From Macrosoma leucophasiata (Eukaryota; Arthropoda; Insecta; Lepidoptera; Hedylidae), in contig JAWQUS010000016.1 in the NCBI GenBank assembly GCA_036365455.1, positions 18,871,001-18,935,000 of the forward strand: 64,000 nt of DNA. The letters run 5' to 3'. Shown one piece after another: positions 11,390 through 21,546 of the stretch. The notes beneath the pieces are model-generated. The model was not told the DNA's origin and searched no databases. It was given only the letters and a program-made list of their open reading frames with translations. Within the stretch, counting starts at the first letter, position 1, and every line of letters begins with the position of its first letter. The position numbers and the translations under genes were made by a program.

Positions 11390-11957
11390 GCCGGAGCACT
11401 AATTGTGGTGTGTGCGACACTAGCGCCGCATTCACCTGTCGCGGGGACCGTAACCTCGGACATGGCCGCATTTAACTGATTTTGTTTCTTTTTTTATTTT
11501 TTTTTAGTGCTGTTTTATGTTTTGAATTTGGATCAGGAGTGCGACCGCCTATCGACATTGCTATTGTCGTTGTCATTGCTGTCAAATTTTCATGTCGATT
11601 TGTAGCTCCTTTAAAAGCAGTAGTGATAATCTGATTGTTTTTCTTGCTTTTGTAGGTGAGAAACAAGCGATAATGGTAGATTATTTCGATATTTGTTATT
11701 TAGAAAGTAAAAATCGACATGAAAATTTGACAGCGATGACAACGACAATAGCAATGTCGATAGGCGCTCGCACCCCTGAGCTATTTAACGTGGGGTCATA
11801 AAGTCATCACACCTTGCAGCCTGACATTGTTTTCCGTACAAAATGAAAGAATTAAACATTGAAATTTTACAACTGGATTTTTGTACAAATTCAGTTTTGC
11901 TGTTGGAAAACTGTTCTCCCCATACATAGGTCGCGGTTAGTTTACCATTTGCAAAAA
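11390..11957 (+). repeat. Duplicated segment, copy 1 (interrupted by a MITE)
   Basis: Matches 12030-12358 on both sides of a MITE (11534-11778): shared blocks GTGTGTGCGACACTAGCGCC, GACCGTAACCTCGGACATGG, GAGCTATTTAACGTGGGGTC and CCCCATACATAGGTCGCGG. Nature of the segment unknown. Confidence 0.9.
11534..11778. mobile_element. hAT-like MITE
   Basis: About 67-bp inverted termini starting CAGG(A/G)GTGCGA and containing CGACATTGCTATTGTCGTTG. The paralogue near 12165 lacks the insertion. The TIR start resembles hAT elements, but an 8-bp target duplication is not evident, so the class is inference. Confidence 0.75.
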
Positions 11958-12029
11958 AAACTAAAAATGCAAAAATGATTATTTTTTTACACTTAAGTTA
12001 CGTGTTTGAATCTATTGCATCTAGATTTC

Positions 12030-12358
12030 ATTGGAGCACTTATTGTGGTGTGTGCGACACTAGCGCCGCATTCACCTGTCGCAGGGACCGTAACCTCGGA
12101 CATGGTCGCATGTAACTGATTTTGTTTCTTTTTTTTTTGTGCTGTTTTGTGTCTGGAATTTGGATTAGAGCTATTTAACGTGGGGTCATTAAGTCATCCT
12201 ACCTTGCAGCCTGAAATTATTTTCCGTACAAAATAAAAGAACTGAACATTTCTGTTTACAAAATTTTACAACTGGATTTATGTACAAACTCAATTTTGCT
12301 GATGGAGAACTGTTCTCCCCATACATAGGTCGCGGTTAGTTTACCATCTGTAAAAAAC
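12030..12358 (+). repeat. Duplicated segment, copy 2
   Basis: Empty-site paralogue of 11390-11957. The sequence GGATTAGAGCTATTTAACG spans the place where the MITE sits in copy 1. Confidence 0.9.
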
Positions 12359-12872
12359 ATTTTTATTAAACTAGGAGTAAAATACGTAGTCCAGGAGGAA
12401 TCGGCGCATGAGTACCGAAAACTATTCCACCTCAATTTTTTTATGCGATCCTCTTTAAATTGTCCTACTGATGATATAAATGCATGTTGCCATGGGGCAA
12501 CCCCGTGCTATATTGTTTAAACTGAAATTGTTTAAACAATTGCAAGGAATTGTTATTTTTCAACCGGACAATTTTTTTTTATATTCTTTATTGAAATACG
12601 AATAAAAAAAGTCCTATGACTTTTCACGATAAAGTTAATATTTTTAGAGATATGAATTTTTAAAGGTTCGAAAAATCTCAAATTTGGGTACTTTTGACCC
12701 ATGAAAAATATATTAAAAAAAAAAAAAAAATATAAATAATATTTTTTTTTAAATTCTTTATACAATAGTTAATAATATTCTTAATAGAGACTTTTAAAAA
12801 TTTTATTATTTATACCTGTTTTATAATTGTTAATTTCACGCGCTCACAAGTATATACGTATGTCGCTTTTAC

Positions 12873-13289
12873 CTGATTTTTTTTTAACTGGCCGCATATT
12901 ATGCACGGATCACTGTCGTTTTCTACATTTCTGGTGGACCGACGAGAAGTATGAATTGTACCTGAAGTTGAGGGTTCTGTCGACTGTACTTCCTGAAGAT
13001 TTTGATTTTGTTTGTGTAGTTGTATTTCTCTTCGCCTAATTTTTTCTTCACTTGTATAACTTGCATAACATGTTCTGTGCCACGAAAATGTTTGTTTATC
13101 AAGAGAAGAATTAAACAAATTTTCAAACCGGATAGCGGCATCATCTTTTCGTCGAGAAGCTGCACGTTGTACAGTTATATATGTATCAGGCTTCGGATTC
13201 TTCACTACATTATTTGCAATTTCACAAAAAATACATGGTAGAGTAGTATCACTATATTTTCTTTTCTTGGGAACAACTAAAAACGACAT
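12873..13289 (-). CDS. Zinc-binding-type exon inside the long-TIR element
   Basis: An ATG at 13289 opens 139 codons that end at a consensus donor CAG|GTAAAAG exactly at the inner edge of the left terminal repeat. The frame continues upstream to 13340 without a better start. Seen: a nuclear-localisation-like VPKKRKY at residues 6-12, CxxC at 19/22 and H71/C74 in SWHRTC, together a plausible CCHC zinc site, then a charged linker with SRRSTRNV and a second CxxC (129/132) near the end. Read through into the repeat, the frame stops at 12810. Downstream exons are absent from this copy, so the product would be truncated. DNA-binding in an element-encoded protein is inference; the family is not recognised. 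Confidence 0.5.
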
Positions 13290-13340
13290 GACACTCACAT
13301 TAATTGTAAGAAAAATCACAAAAACTGAAAATATATCCAT

Positions 13341-14068
13341 CTAAAAATGTTAATAATACACGAGATCACTGGAATCAGTGCAACAACGTTTAACAATCTT
13401 ACATCTTGAACAAAATAAAAAAGACTGAATAACTATAAGCAAAAAACAAAAAATGATCAGTTGAGAACTGACAGGCACTAACTTGTATGTTTATTTTAAA
13501 TGCTCTATATAATCAATAATTTTGTCACAAGAACAAACAAAGATCTTGAGGTTTTATGCAAAGAGTAACCTTGAAAAAATAACAAACAAAAAGAATATTT
13601 TCCTTTCTTAGACACAATAATATAAATACCATGATACATATACATATAAGTATTTTTTATTTTATTAATTTTGAATTTGAACATTTAAGTGCGTACCAAT
13701 ATCTTTTTATTATTTATAAATAATTATGATTCCAAAAAATGTTCAAATACCGTTTTATATTATTATTGTTGATAAAAATTCATAAATTGCTATGATAATA
13801 ACAAAAAAATAATATAAACTGATAAAAAAGTAATTTTAATTACATGTTCCGATTCATACTTAAATAACTTTCATAAAATTGATTCCAGAAAAAAAATTAC
13901 AGAAAACAAATTGTAGACAATTTAATTATTAATAACATTGCTCTCTTTAACAATCTTGATAAAGTTAATAGTTTTTAAGATAAATGATAAATAATGATTT
14001 AGGACATAGAGAGGCCGATGCAGCGCATGAGTCAGAGAGAGACGGCGATACTTAAAGGTAAGCGGCGC
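13341..14068. other. AT-rich interior of the long-TIR element
   Basis: No open frame of note. At its right edge AAAG|GTAAG (14056) is another donor-like site, mirrored at the left inner edge. Confidence 0.5.
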
Positions 14069-14544
14069 ATACTTGTGAGCGCGTGAAATTAACAATTATA
14101 AAACAGGTATAAATAATAAAATTTTTAAAAGTCTCTATTAAGAATATTATTAACTATTGTATAAAGAATTAAAAAAAAAATATTATTTATATTTTTTTTT
14201 TTTTTAATATATTTTTCATGGGTCAAAAGTACCCAAATTTGAGATTTTTCGAACCTTTAAAAATTCATATCTCTAAAAATATTAACTTTATCGTGAAAAG
14301 TCATAGGACTTTTTTTATTCGTATTTCAATAAAGAATATAAAAAAAAATTGTCCGGTTGAAAAATAACAATTCCTTGCAATTGTTTAAACAATTTCAGTT
14401 TAAACAATATAGCACGGGGTTGCCCCATGGCAACATGCATTTATATCATCAGTAGGACAATTTAAAGAGGATCGCATAAAAAAATTGAGGTGGAATAGTT
14501 TTCGGTACTCATGCGCCGATTCCTCCTGGACTAACGTGTCGTGG

Positions 14545-14665
14545 AGTCTTTTTCGTGATTCTTTTCATTGGCGTATTAATGGTGTCTGCGAAATTAGAGC
14601 TGCATCAACTATCGTCTGGTCTGTAACTTCGGACCCGGCATTTAACTGATTTCTAAAGCATTTTG
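14545..14665 (+). repeat. Diverged third copy of the 11.4/12.0-kb segment
   Basis: GTGTCTGCGAAATTAGAGCTGC and TCTGTAACTTCGGACCCGGC followed by ATTTAACTGATTTC align with the start of the duplicated unit. It lies immediately beyond the right end of the long-TIR element. Confidence 0.6.
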
Positions 14666-15282
14666 TTTTTTTTTTGGTACGCATCGGGAATTTGTTAATG
14701 TTAGAAGGAAGGGGACCTATTCGATGAATTGAATCTACACTATTCCAAAGCTTCAGTAAAAACTTACCAATCGCGAGTTAGACTGGCGCACCATAAACAT
14801 TTGCCATGCTAATGAAAGCATCGAAAATTTCTTTTCCTTATTTTATGGTTAGACGTAGGTACGTAGACGCCCTCGTCTCGAGGCGACACTAGTCTACTAA
14901 AGGGTTCTCAGCCATAACACTAAAAATGACTAGATCGGGGTACAAAAACACCAGAGCGCACCAGATTGCAATGAGCTCAGTGCGGGAGAGTCTTTAGTGC
15001 TTTTTAACCGATGGGTTGCGCTCGACTCTATGGAGAGAGTCCTCAAACGATCTTACCGGCTAGGTAGGAGATCCTTATCTATCGGCTCCAAGTTTTCCTG
15101 GGTTTGAAGCGACTTTGGGCGAAACCCTTAGTACGATCGTTTGACGACTCTCTACATAGAGACGCAGGGCAACGTCCAAATGACCCAGGGCTTCACATGC
15201 ATCTCATTCTTCGTGCTTTATGTATCTATTGTTTATTATCCGAACGCAAACGCGTCGCACAAATCAAAATCTTAAATTTCTT
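14666..15282. other. No gene; contains an inverted repeat
   Basis: TCTATGGAGAGAGTCCTCAA (from 15029) recurs in inverted form at about 15135-15160. Otherwise featureless. Confidence 0.5.
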
Positions 15283-15563
15283 ACTGGTGGTAGAGCTCCA
15301 GTGACCGGCTCGCGGGCGTAGGCACCACCGCATTACCTAATATACTTGCCGCTAAATGGTAGTGATCAGCATTATCGTGTTCCGGTCAAGTGGTAATGTA
15401 CGGCCCTGTAATTCCGGCACAGAGGCATAACACCTTAGGCCGCAGGAGTGGTAACGCATATGCATTTTGACCTTGGTTTTTGTGTGGGTGTCTATATGCT
15501 GCAGTCATCACTTAACAACAATGTGAACTGCATGCTTGTTTGCCACTTCCATTACATAAAAAA
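15283..15563 (+). mobile_element. Family B retroposon, full length
   Basis: ACTGGTGGTAGAGCTCCAG through CACTTCCATTACATAAAAAA. Confidence 0.95.
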
Positions 15564-15838
15564 GTCGAAAAATAAATCAAATGTTTTGACTGTAATTTAC
15601 TTCACAGTGAAGAACAAATCCATTAAAATGTAGCATGTAGGACATAAATTTTATCAACACCGTCTGTTTTAATTCCAGTAGTGATCGTAAATAAGAGGAC
15701 AAGGTGCGCTCAACTGTTTTTAGTCAGTGGAAATTGCTTCATCATCCAAATGTCAATTTAATTAATTATATTGTTTCGTTTTTGCAACCGATACATTATT
15801 GTTGTTAATTGTTTTATATTATTTCGCATTAACACATG

Positions 15839-16090
15839 CTTGTGAAATATATTTTATTTTTAAAGAATAATGGAAAGAAAAATTTGGCTTCAGGCGAGAC
15901 TCGAACTCGCGGCCTACTGGGAATCTAGTCCAGCCGCTCTAGATAGCTAATAGATGTGAAGGAAAGATTTGACAAATCGGGCAGGACTTCAGTAGCTCAA
16001 TTGGAAGAGCGGCTGGCCTAGATTCCCAGTAGGCCGCGAGTTCGAGTCTCGCCTGAAGTCAAATTTTTCATTCCATTTTTCTTTAAAAAT
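15839..16090. mobile_element. Inverted pair of family T (tRNA-headed) SINE sequences
   Basis: The plus-strand part 15985-16060 folds like a tRNA: acceptor GACTTCA/TGAAGTC, D arm with GCTC/GAGC, T arm GCGAG-TTCGAGT-CTCGC. Its anticodon-type loop is 9 nt, so no isotype is assigned. A minus-strand partial copy (15889-15940) faces it, making a large foldback. Confidence 0.8.
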
Positions 16091-16250
16091 AAAATATTAT
16101 TGTTGTTCCTAAGAACATAACAGTTACGATCACTACCATCCTGGTTTACCATGTCAATTACAGATGATGATGTTGGTAAAAATAAATGACGTCTTACATG
16201 CTACAATATTGTTTTTGTGATCGAAACATTATTGTTGTTTTTATTTTTAG

Positions 16251-16288
16251 GAACGACACAGCTGAGAAGAACGCGCGGCCGCGGGAAG
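16251..16288 (+). CDS. Candidate coding exon 2 of plus-strand gene
   Basis: Seen: strong acceptor TTTTTATTTTTAG|GA, 38 GC-rich bases in AT-rich surroundings, and donor GGGAAG|GTATGT. Inferred: read with one base completing a split codon it encodes NDTAEKNARPRE and leaves one base. That phase joins the exon at 1933 upstream and those at 16749 and 17540 downstream without a stop. A second frame (TTQLRRTRGRGK) is also open and would join 16749 directly to the last exon if 17540 were skipped. Product not recognised. Confidence 0.5.
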
Positions 16289-16681
16289 GTATGTAAAATA
16301 AAATAATTACTTTTAGGTCGCTTTTATTCCGAACGGAGAGCGTTGCGTAGCGTTTTTCTGTTGAAGTATGGCTTCGTGATTTGCGACACAGAAAATTAAA
16401 ATGCTATAATAAAAATGCAAACTATGCATCAGGAGTGGCAACGCATATGAATTTGTTTTTAATTAGAGACTTCAAATCACAAATCTTTTTACGGCTGTCC
16501 AGTTAAACCTTATAGCACATAACGTAGCCTCAATGTGAAGAGCATGGCTGCCATCATAACATAAAAAATACCAAAATCTCTTTACGGCTATTTACGTTAA
16601 CCGTTAACCAAATAGCATATCACGAAGTCTGATCGATGTGATGAAATGTTCAGTATATAGGTATTATGTCACCGGAAGAGT

Positions 16682-16735
16682 ACAAGATCCGCAAGTTTAT
16701 CAATTGACGATAATTGATAAACTTGCGGATCTTGT
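16682..16735. repeat. Perfect hairpin, 24-bp arms
   Basis: ACAAGATCCGCAAGTTTATC begins the left arm (16682-16705). The exact complement is at 16712-16735, with the six-base loop GACGAT. Confidence 0.95.
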
Positions 16736-16748
16736 TATCTTTTGGTAG

Positions 16749-16805
16749 ATAGAACTGTCGTCGCTGCTGCGCGCGCGAGCGCGCAGCGGCGGAGCGGGCC
16801 TCGAG
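16749..16805 (+). CDS. Candidate coding exon 3 of plus-strand gene
   Basis: Seen: acceptor TATCTTTTGGTAG|AT, 57 very GC-rich bases containing GCGCGCGCGAGCGCGC, and donor CTCGAG|GTAATT. Being a multiple of three, it preserves phase. In the frame that fits its neighbours it encodes RTVVAAARASAQRRSGPR, basic and alanine-rich. The alternative frame (IELSSLLRARARSGGAGLE) is also open, so phase alone does not choose between two splice forms. The CpG-rich stretch could also be regulatory. Confidence 0.45.
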
Positions 16806-17379
16806 GTAATTTCCTCCTGCCCGGGCGGGCCTGCCCTCGACTCAGCAAGGGCGTGAATCCATTTTTTAGGATAGGGGTGCCGTGCACGCTAAGACTCATC
16901 GGGGTTTTTTTTTAAATATATTTTTATTTATTTTTTTTTTAATTTTTTTTTATATTTCGTGTATTTTTTTTTGTGAGAGCTATCTTTCGGTGAAATATGT
17001 TTCGCAAATAAAAAAAAAAATCTAACACCGAAGGGGCCGCACCCTTCCACCTAGTCATGTCGGGGTGCTCTTAATCGATTTGAAAATCATCAATAAATTA
17101 TACAATTTATCTCTCGTTTAGAATCCTAAGAAAGTTCATCAATTGCCTACGGATCTTGGTTATGTTCCGGTATGCAATATGCGCAGCGTAAAGTTAGTAA
17201 CAAGAAGGGATACGCGAGCAGAATTATATGGCAGTTTTTCGCTTTCATCAGGCCATCATTGAAAATAGATTTCTTTCTCGTATGTGTGGTCTTCGCGAGC
17301 TAAGAAACTGCCACAGAGTTTACGCTACTCAATGGCATTATTTCACCGGTAGTAGAATGCCAAGTGCAGGATCTCCAGG
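16806..17379. other. Intronic, repeat-like sequence
   Basis: A/T runs at 16907-16990, then CACCGAAGGGGCCGCACCCTT, which looks like an old transposon end. No further exon recognised. Confidence 0.4.
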
Positions 17380-17497
17380 GCACCACCGCATTACAAATGG
17401 TAGTGTTCAGCCCTATCGTGTTCCGGGGTGGCAACGCATCTGTATTTAGTAGTCACCACTTAACATCGATCTGAACTGCATGCTTGTTTGTCACCTA
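17380..17497 (+). mobile_element. Family B, internally deleted
   Basis: GCACCACCGCATTAC, TAGTGTTCAGCCCTATCGTG and CTGCATGCTTGTTTG are family B blocks with the parts between them missing. Confidence 0.75.
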
Positions 17498-17539
17498 AAT
17501 AAAGTTTTCCGTTACTGTATGAACCATGTTTGTCAGCAG

Positions 17540-17676
17540 AGACCGTGAGTGTGTCACCAGAGCGACGGCCTGTCGTCCCGCCGCTTGACGTACAAGACAC
17601 GAAGGAGCCCAGGTCCCGCTCCAACACCGTGCCTCAAGTTCGATCACGGAAACGCACCTCGTCAGGGATTTTCCAT
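17540..17676 (+). CDS. Candidate coding exon 4 of plus-strand gene
   Basis: Seen: acceptor TTTGTCAGCAG|AG (or three bases earlier, same phase), two bases plus 45 open codons, donor TTCCAT|GTATGT. The frame encodes a proline/arginine/serine-rich stretch including SPERRPVVPPLDVQD and QVRSRKRTSSG; the other two frames have stops. Incoming phase fits exon 3 and outgoing phase 0 fits the terminal exon at 21547. Composition suggests a disordered, basic, possibly nuclear segment (inference). Product not recognised. Confidence 0.5.
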
Positions 17677-18956
17677 GTATGTTTATATGAGTGAATATAA
17701 AAAAAAATGTACATATTACAAAAGAAACACAATGGGAAATTAAAATATTTGTAACTAAAGAGTGCCACATAGAAGATAATAAGGGCGTATTTTTAAATCA
17801 TAGACTTTTGTAAAGTAAAACTTTGTAAAGTTACTTTATATTTTTTGGACATAATTAAAAAAAAAACGAAATTCATAAATCATTTAGATTTTAAGTTACT
17901 AAAGAAAAATTTTAAGTGAATAACAATAGATATAAATTGTGTTCAATTAGGTGAATGAAATAAAAAATATTAGTAATCATCATAGCCTCTAAAATAACTA
18001 CCAATATAACTTTCAAGAATATAGTTAAGTTTATCAGTAGAATGTCTTCTTTTCTAACTAACAAGACAGAGTCTAAGAAGGGAAAATTAGAGGACATATT
18101 CTTCGTTTCACTGGCAGTTCCAAAAACCCATGGACTGAGAAAAACCTGTCTGGAAAATCTTAATTAATAATTAATAAAAAATAAAAGTTAACACCGTACT
18201 TGTCGTTTTATGCAATGTTCGGTACTCGCTTATTCCGGCTGTGGTATGATTATTATCGTCTCTTTCATTGAAGACTGACTTTTAATAAAAAGTGCAGTTC
18301 ACTTACTGAAACATATTTTTTTCGGTTTGAATGGACTGAACTGAAAAAAAAAGTGTTTTTGTTCTCTTCCAACTCATCTTTATTTTTTATGTTTTGGTCA
18401 TAGCACTGAACAACAGTATTGTTTTGTTAACTGCTGTATTTTCCTAGTTTTATTGTTTTTTTTTTACCAACAGTTACATAAGATTTTAAATTAAAATTTT
18501 CTTTTTTGCTCTAGTCTTCTGATTATCTTAATTGTTGTATTTTTACTTTCTTAATTGTTGTATTTTTACTTTCTGATTCCGTCTTCTCCACTTTTCTCTT
18601 TTCTCGCTGTCACTCCTGTTGGGTGACTGGTGACTTTTTATTTATATATTTTTTGTATTTTCTAAATTAGTTTTTTTTTCTGCAGCAGTTTTTCCGGATT
18701 CTCGTCGTTTAACTTTCTTCAATATCGGTTTTGTCGCTCAGCTCCACTCAAAGGCATTTTGTATCATATCTGAAAGCAAAAAAGAAGGTATTTTTGTACC
18801 TTAAAATTATACGTTATCATTAATTTTTTGTTCATCTCATAGATTTTTACAACCATATTAATTAATGCGACACTGAAGATTTTTCTTGTGTACAATTTTT
18901 TTGATATTGTCTTATATGATCAAATTTGTATGGTTGTTTTCCTGCGGCAGAAAGAT
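17677..18956. other. AT-rich intronic sequence
   Basis: No repeat family of the window and no splice-bounded frame recognised. Pyrimidine-rich between 18360 and 18700. Confidence 0.45.
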
Positions 18957-19610
18957 TTGGACACCAAGGAGTGGCGATGAGGATATCAGGTAATGACAAT
19001 GAGGAAACCAGGTATTGGCTATAAGGACACTGTGTATTGGCAATGAGGACATCAGGTAATGGCGATGTGTCCACCAGATAATGGAATTGAGGACACCAGG
19101 TAACGGCGATGAGGACACCAGGTAATGGAATTGAGGACACCAGGTAATGGCGATGAGGACACCAGGTAATGGCGACGTGGACACCAGATAATGGAATTGA
19201 GGACACCAGGTAATGGCGATGAGGACACCAGGTAATGCCGACGTGGACATCAGATAATGGAATTGAGGACACCAGGTAATGGCGATGAGGACACCAGGTA
19301 ACGGCGATGAGGACACCAGGTAATGGAATTGAGGACACCAGGTAATGGCGATGAGGACACCAAGTAATGGCGACGTGGACACCAGATAATGGAATTGAGG
19401 ACACCAGGTAATGGCGATGAGGACACCAGGTAATGCCGACGTGGACATCAGATAATGGAATTGAGGACACCAGGTAATGGCGATGAGGACACCAGGTAAT
19501 GCCGACGTGGACATCAGATAATGGAATTGAGGACACCAGGTAATGACGATGAGGACACCAGTTGATAGAGATAAGGACACTAGGCAATGGAAATGAGGAC
19601 ACCAGGTAAT
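18957..19610. repeat. 22-bp minisatellite with 198-bp higher-order period
   Basis: About 30 monomers of the type GAGGACACCAGGTAATGGCG(AT). Variants ending GAATT, GCGAT and GCGAC, and GTGGACACCAGAT types, alternate. The TAACGGCGAT variant at 19101 recurs at 19299, a period of nine monomers. First and last units are degenerate. Because 22 is not a multiple of 3, all frames stay open on the minus strand, creating two long repetitive ORFs that are not genes. Confidence 0.95.
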
Positions 19611-19614
19611 AATA

Positions 19615-20340
19615 ATTTAAATTAGGCCTGTATCCACTAACTCTACATGGGCTGGTTGACTTTCCTACAGAGCGTGCGCATTCGGCAGCTGAGAAAGCTA
19701 ACGTCAATCCAGAGGTCCGCTTGACTTGAGACAAGGCTCCCCATTTGGTGGTAGTAAGACGCTGAAGCAAGTTGTTGCGAGCATATACTTTCTTCCTATC
19801 CTAGGGACCTATCCAGAAATATGTCCTAGTACTGGTTGTTAAGAGCGATGGACACATGGCAGGCATATGATGTTAATAGCGACGATCCACTTGTTGGTTA
19901 TGCAGATGGAAAACACAAGATCTCCATCAAATGGGTTGTACTTCAGCGAGTTTTCTTCATAATATTGATTCAAGGTGTTAAGGGCCGTGTAAAGATAAGC
20001 CTCAACTTCCTCGAAGTCATTGGCTTCGGAAGTCAACGCAAGGTTATCTGCATATATAAAGTAGGTCGTGTTAGGGCTTAGGTTGGTCGTTGGTGAATAT
20101 ATTGAACAAGAGCGGGGCTAGGACGCTGCCTTGAGGTAAACCGGTTTTTTTTTCAGTCTCGAATGACTTTGATCCCAGCGGAGATGAACTGAAAAGCGCG
20201 GTTATGGAGGTATTCTTGAAGGATCTTGACAATTTTTTGATCCCAAGTCTTAGTTTCCACTTTCCACTACAGTCTCCTTAAGTTAACCGTATCGCAGACC
20301 GTGGAAACAACGACTGGTTTGGCAGTTCTGGTTACTGGGC
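19615..20340 (-). pseudogene. LINE reverse-transcriptase fragment with mutated active site
   Basis: In complement, with frameshifts, the sequence reads GSVLAPLLFNIFTND and then FIYADNLALTSEANDFEE: RT palm motifs of a Jockey-superfamily element in which the second aspartate of YADD is N. Further on come LTTTKWGALSQ and SAAECARSVGKS, then the frame runs straight into the minisatellite, so a 302-codon frame (19770-18862) fuses LINE remnant with repeat translation. Confidence 0.8.
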
Positions 20341-20865
20341 TCGGTTAGGAAAATTAAGATCTTTAAAAAAATCTGTACTGAATTATCTACTGAAACCCAA
20401 AATGAAGTGCTCAGTGAGTAAGGAAAAGACGACATTTTGCTAAATGTCACATGTATTTATCTTAATAGACTGAGAGATACTAAACCCTCCGAGCACCGTT
20501 GGCCCTGTAAGGCTGATAATTTTTGTAGGGATAAATCATAACACGCCAAGTACAAAAACCATCGCCTGGAAAGGATCAGCCAGTCACTTCACGAACCCCA
20601 CATTTTTGTAAATGTAAAAAAAAATATCAAATAAACTTGAACCTGTAAGGCTTAAATTTTTATTTGATTTAGTTTATATATAGAGAAGTTTAAAAAAAAA
20701 TTGACAGGCGATTCCGATGAGCACAAGTGCCTGCCAGGCGAACCGAAAAGTGTGCTATATGTATGAATTAAAAAAAAACTTTCTTCTGTAAAGTTGAAAT
20801 TTATATAGGTGTTTGTCTAAGATATTTGAAGTAAGTAGGTTCAATAACAGGCGGTTCTGGATAGC
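20341..20865. other. No recognised gene
   Basis: Old repeat-like sequence; a short duplicated phrase, CTGTAAGGCT, occurs at 20507 and about 20643. Confidence 0.4.
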
Positions 20866-21236
20866 ATAAAAAAATCGGCCAAGTGCGAGTCGGACTCGCG
20901 CATAAAGTGTTCCGTACAAAAAAATTGCCTAAAAATTACGTTTGTTGTATGGGAGCCCCCATTTTGATGTTTACTTTATTTTTATGTAGATATTTCATAT
21001 GAAAGATAATATACAAATCAATATTCTGTGAAAATTTTAAACCTGCTACCGTTATTAATATTGAACAAAAATACGAAAAAAAAACACGTTTATTGTATGG
21101 GGACCCCCTTTAATATTTTTATTTTTTAATTTATACTATGTGTTGTTATAGCGGCAACGGAAATACATAACTAGTGAAAATTTCAGCTTTTTGGCTATCA
21201 CGGTTTACGAGATACAGCCTTTTGACAGACAGAAAC
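20866..21236 (+). mobile_element. Family D element, right-truncated
   Basis: ATCGGCCAAGTGCGAGTCGG at the left; CGGCAACGGAAATACATAACTA and TTTTGACAGACAG follow. The usual GGTACGGAACCC end is replaced by a perfect hairpin. Confidence 0.7.
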
Positions 21237-21286
21237 CTGATCATCAGCGTCACTTGATTCATTTTTCAAGTGACGCTGATGATCAG
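21237..21286. repeat. Perfect hairpin, 21-bp arms
   Basis: CTGATCATCAGCGTCACTTG begins the left arm; the exact complement is at 21266-21286 with an 8-base loop. It caps the truncated family D copy. Confidence 0.95.
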
Positions 21287-21546
21287 AGTTAGTCTATTTT
21301 GGCTGAAGATGGGGCTTGGCTGGCTGTTTGTGTTGTGTAAGATCTTAATTGCTCCGAACAGCCCCATTGCTTAAATTAAAATAGTAAGCCGTTTCTGACG
21401 TTGAGCTGATTCGATTACACATTTTTGTAAAGTCTTAATTCTGCTAAATACAGCCATTCTTTAGTCTTGCTATTGAATCCCCAAACGTCAAAAAAAATGC
21501 ATTTTCTCCTCCTTTTTTAAATTTGATAAAAAATTCTTTTTGACAG

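Larger units (their letters stand above)
12387..14533. mobile_element. Element with ~465-bp terminal inverted repeats
   Basis: Left arm 12387-12854 and right arm 14069-14533 are almost identical in inverted orientation, beginning TAGTCCAGGAGGAATCGG. ACG occurs directly outside both ends (12384-12386, 14534-14536), a possible 3-bp target duplication. The 1.2-kb interior holds one gene exon on the minus strand and AT-rich non-coding sequence. The near identity of the arms suggests recent insertion or arm homogenisation. Family not recognised; no transposase core is present, so this copy is probably non-autonomous. Confidence 0.85.

Noticed and set aside
12387..14533. Polinton/Maverick
   Set aside because: Long terminal repeats fit loosely, but the interior is only 1.2 kb, no polymerase, integrase or capsid gene is seen, and no 6-bp duplication is present.
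15985..16060. Functional tRNA gene
   Set aside because: It folds well but has a 9-nt anticodon-type loop, a SINE body follows, and several copies exist in the window. The same reasoning applies to 29079-29152 and 39761-39833.
16749..16805. CpG promoter island
   Set aside because: Too short, and the flanking splice sites plus matching phase explain it better; a regulatory role is not excluded.
18957..19610. CRISPR array
   Set aside because: Monomers are contiguous with no unique spacers, and the genome is animal.
18862..19770. 302- and 222-codon repetitive frames on the minus strand
   Set aside because: They are a 22-bp minisatellite read in overlapping frames, the first fused to LINE remnant. 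Open because of the repeat, not because of selection.
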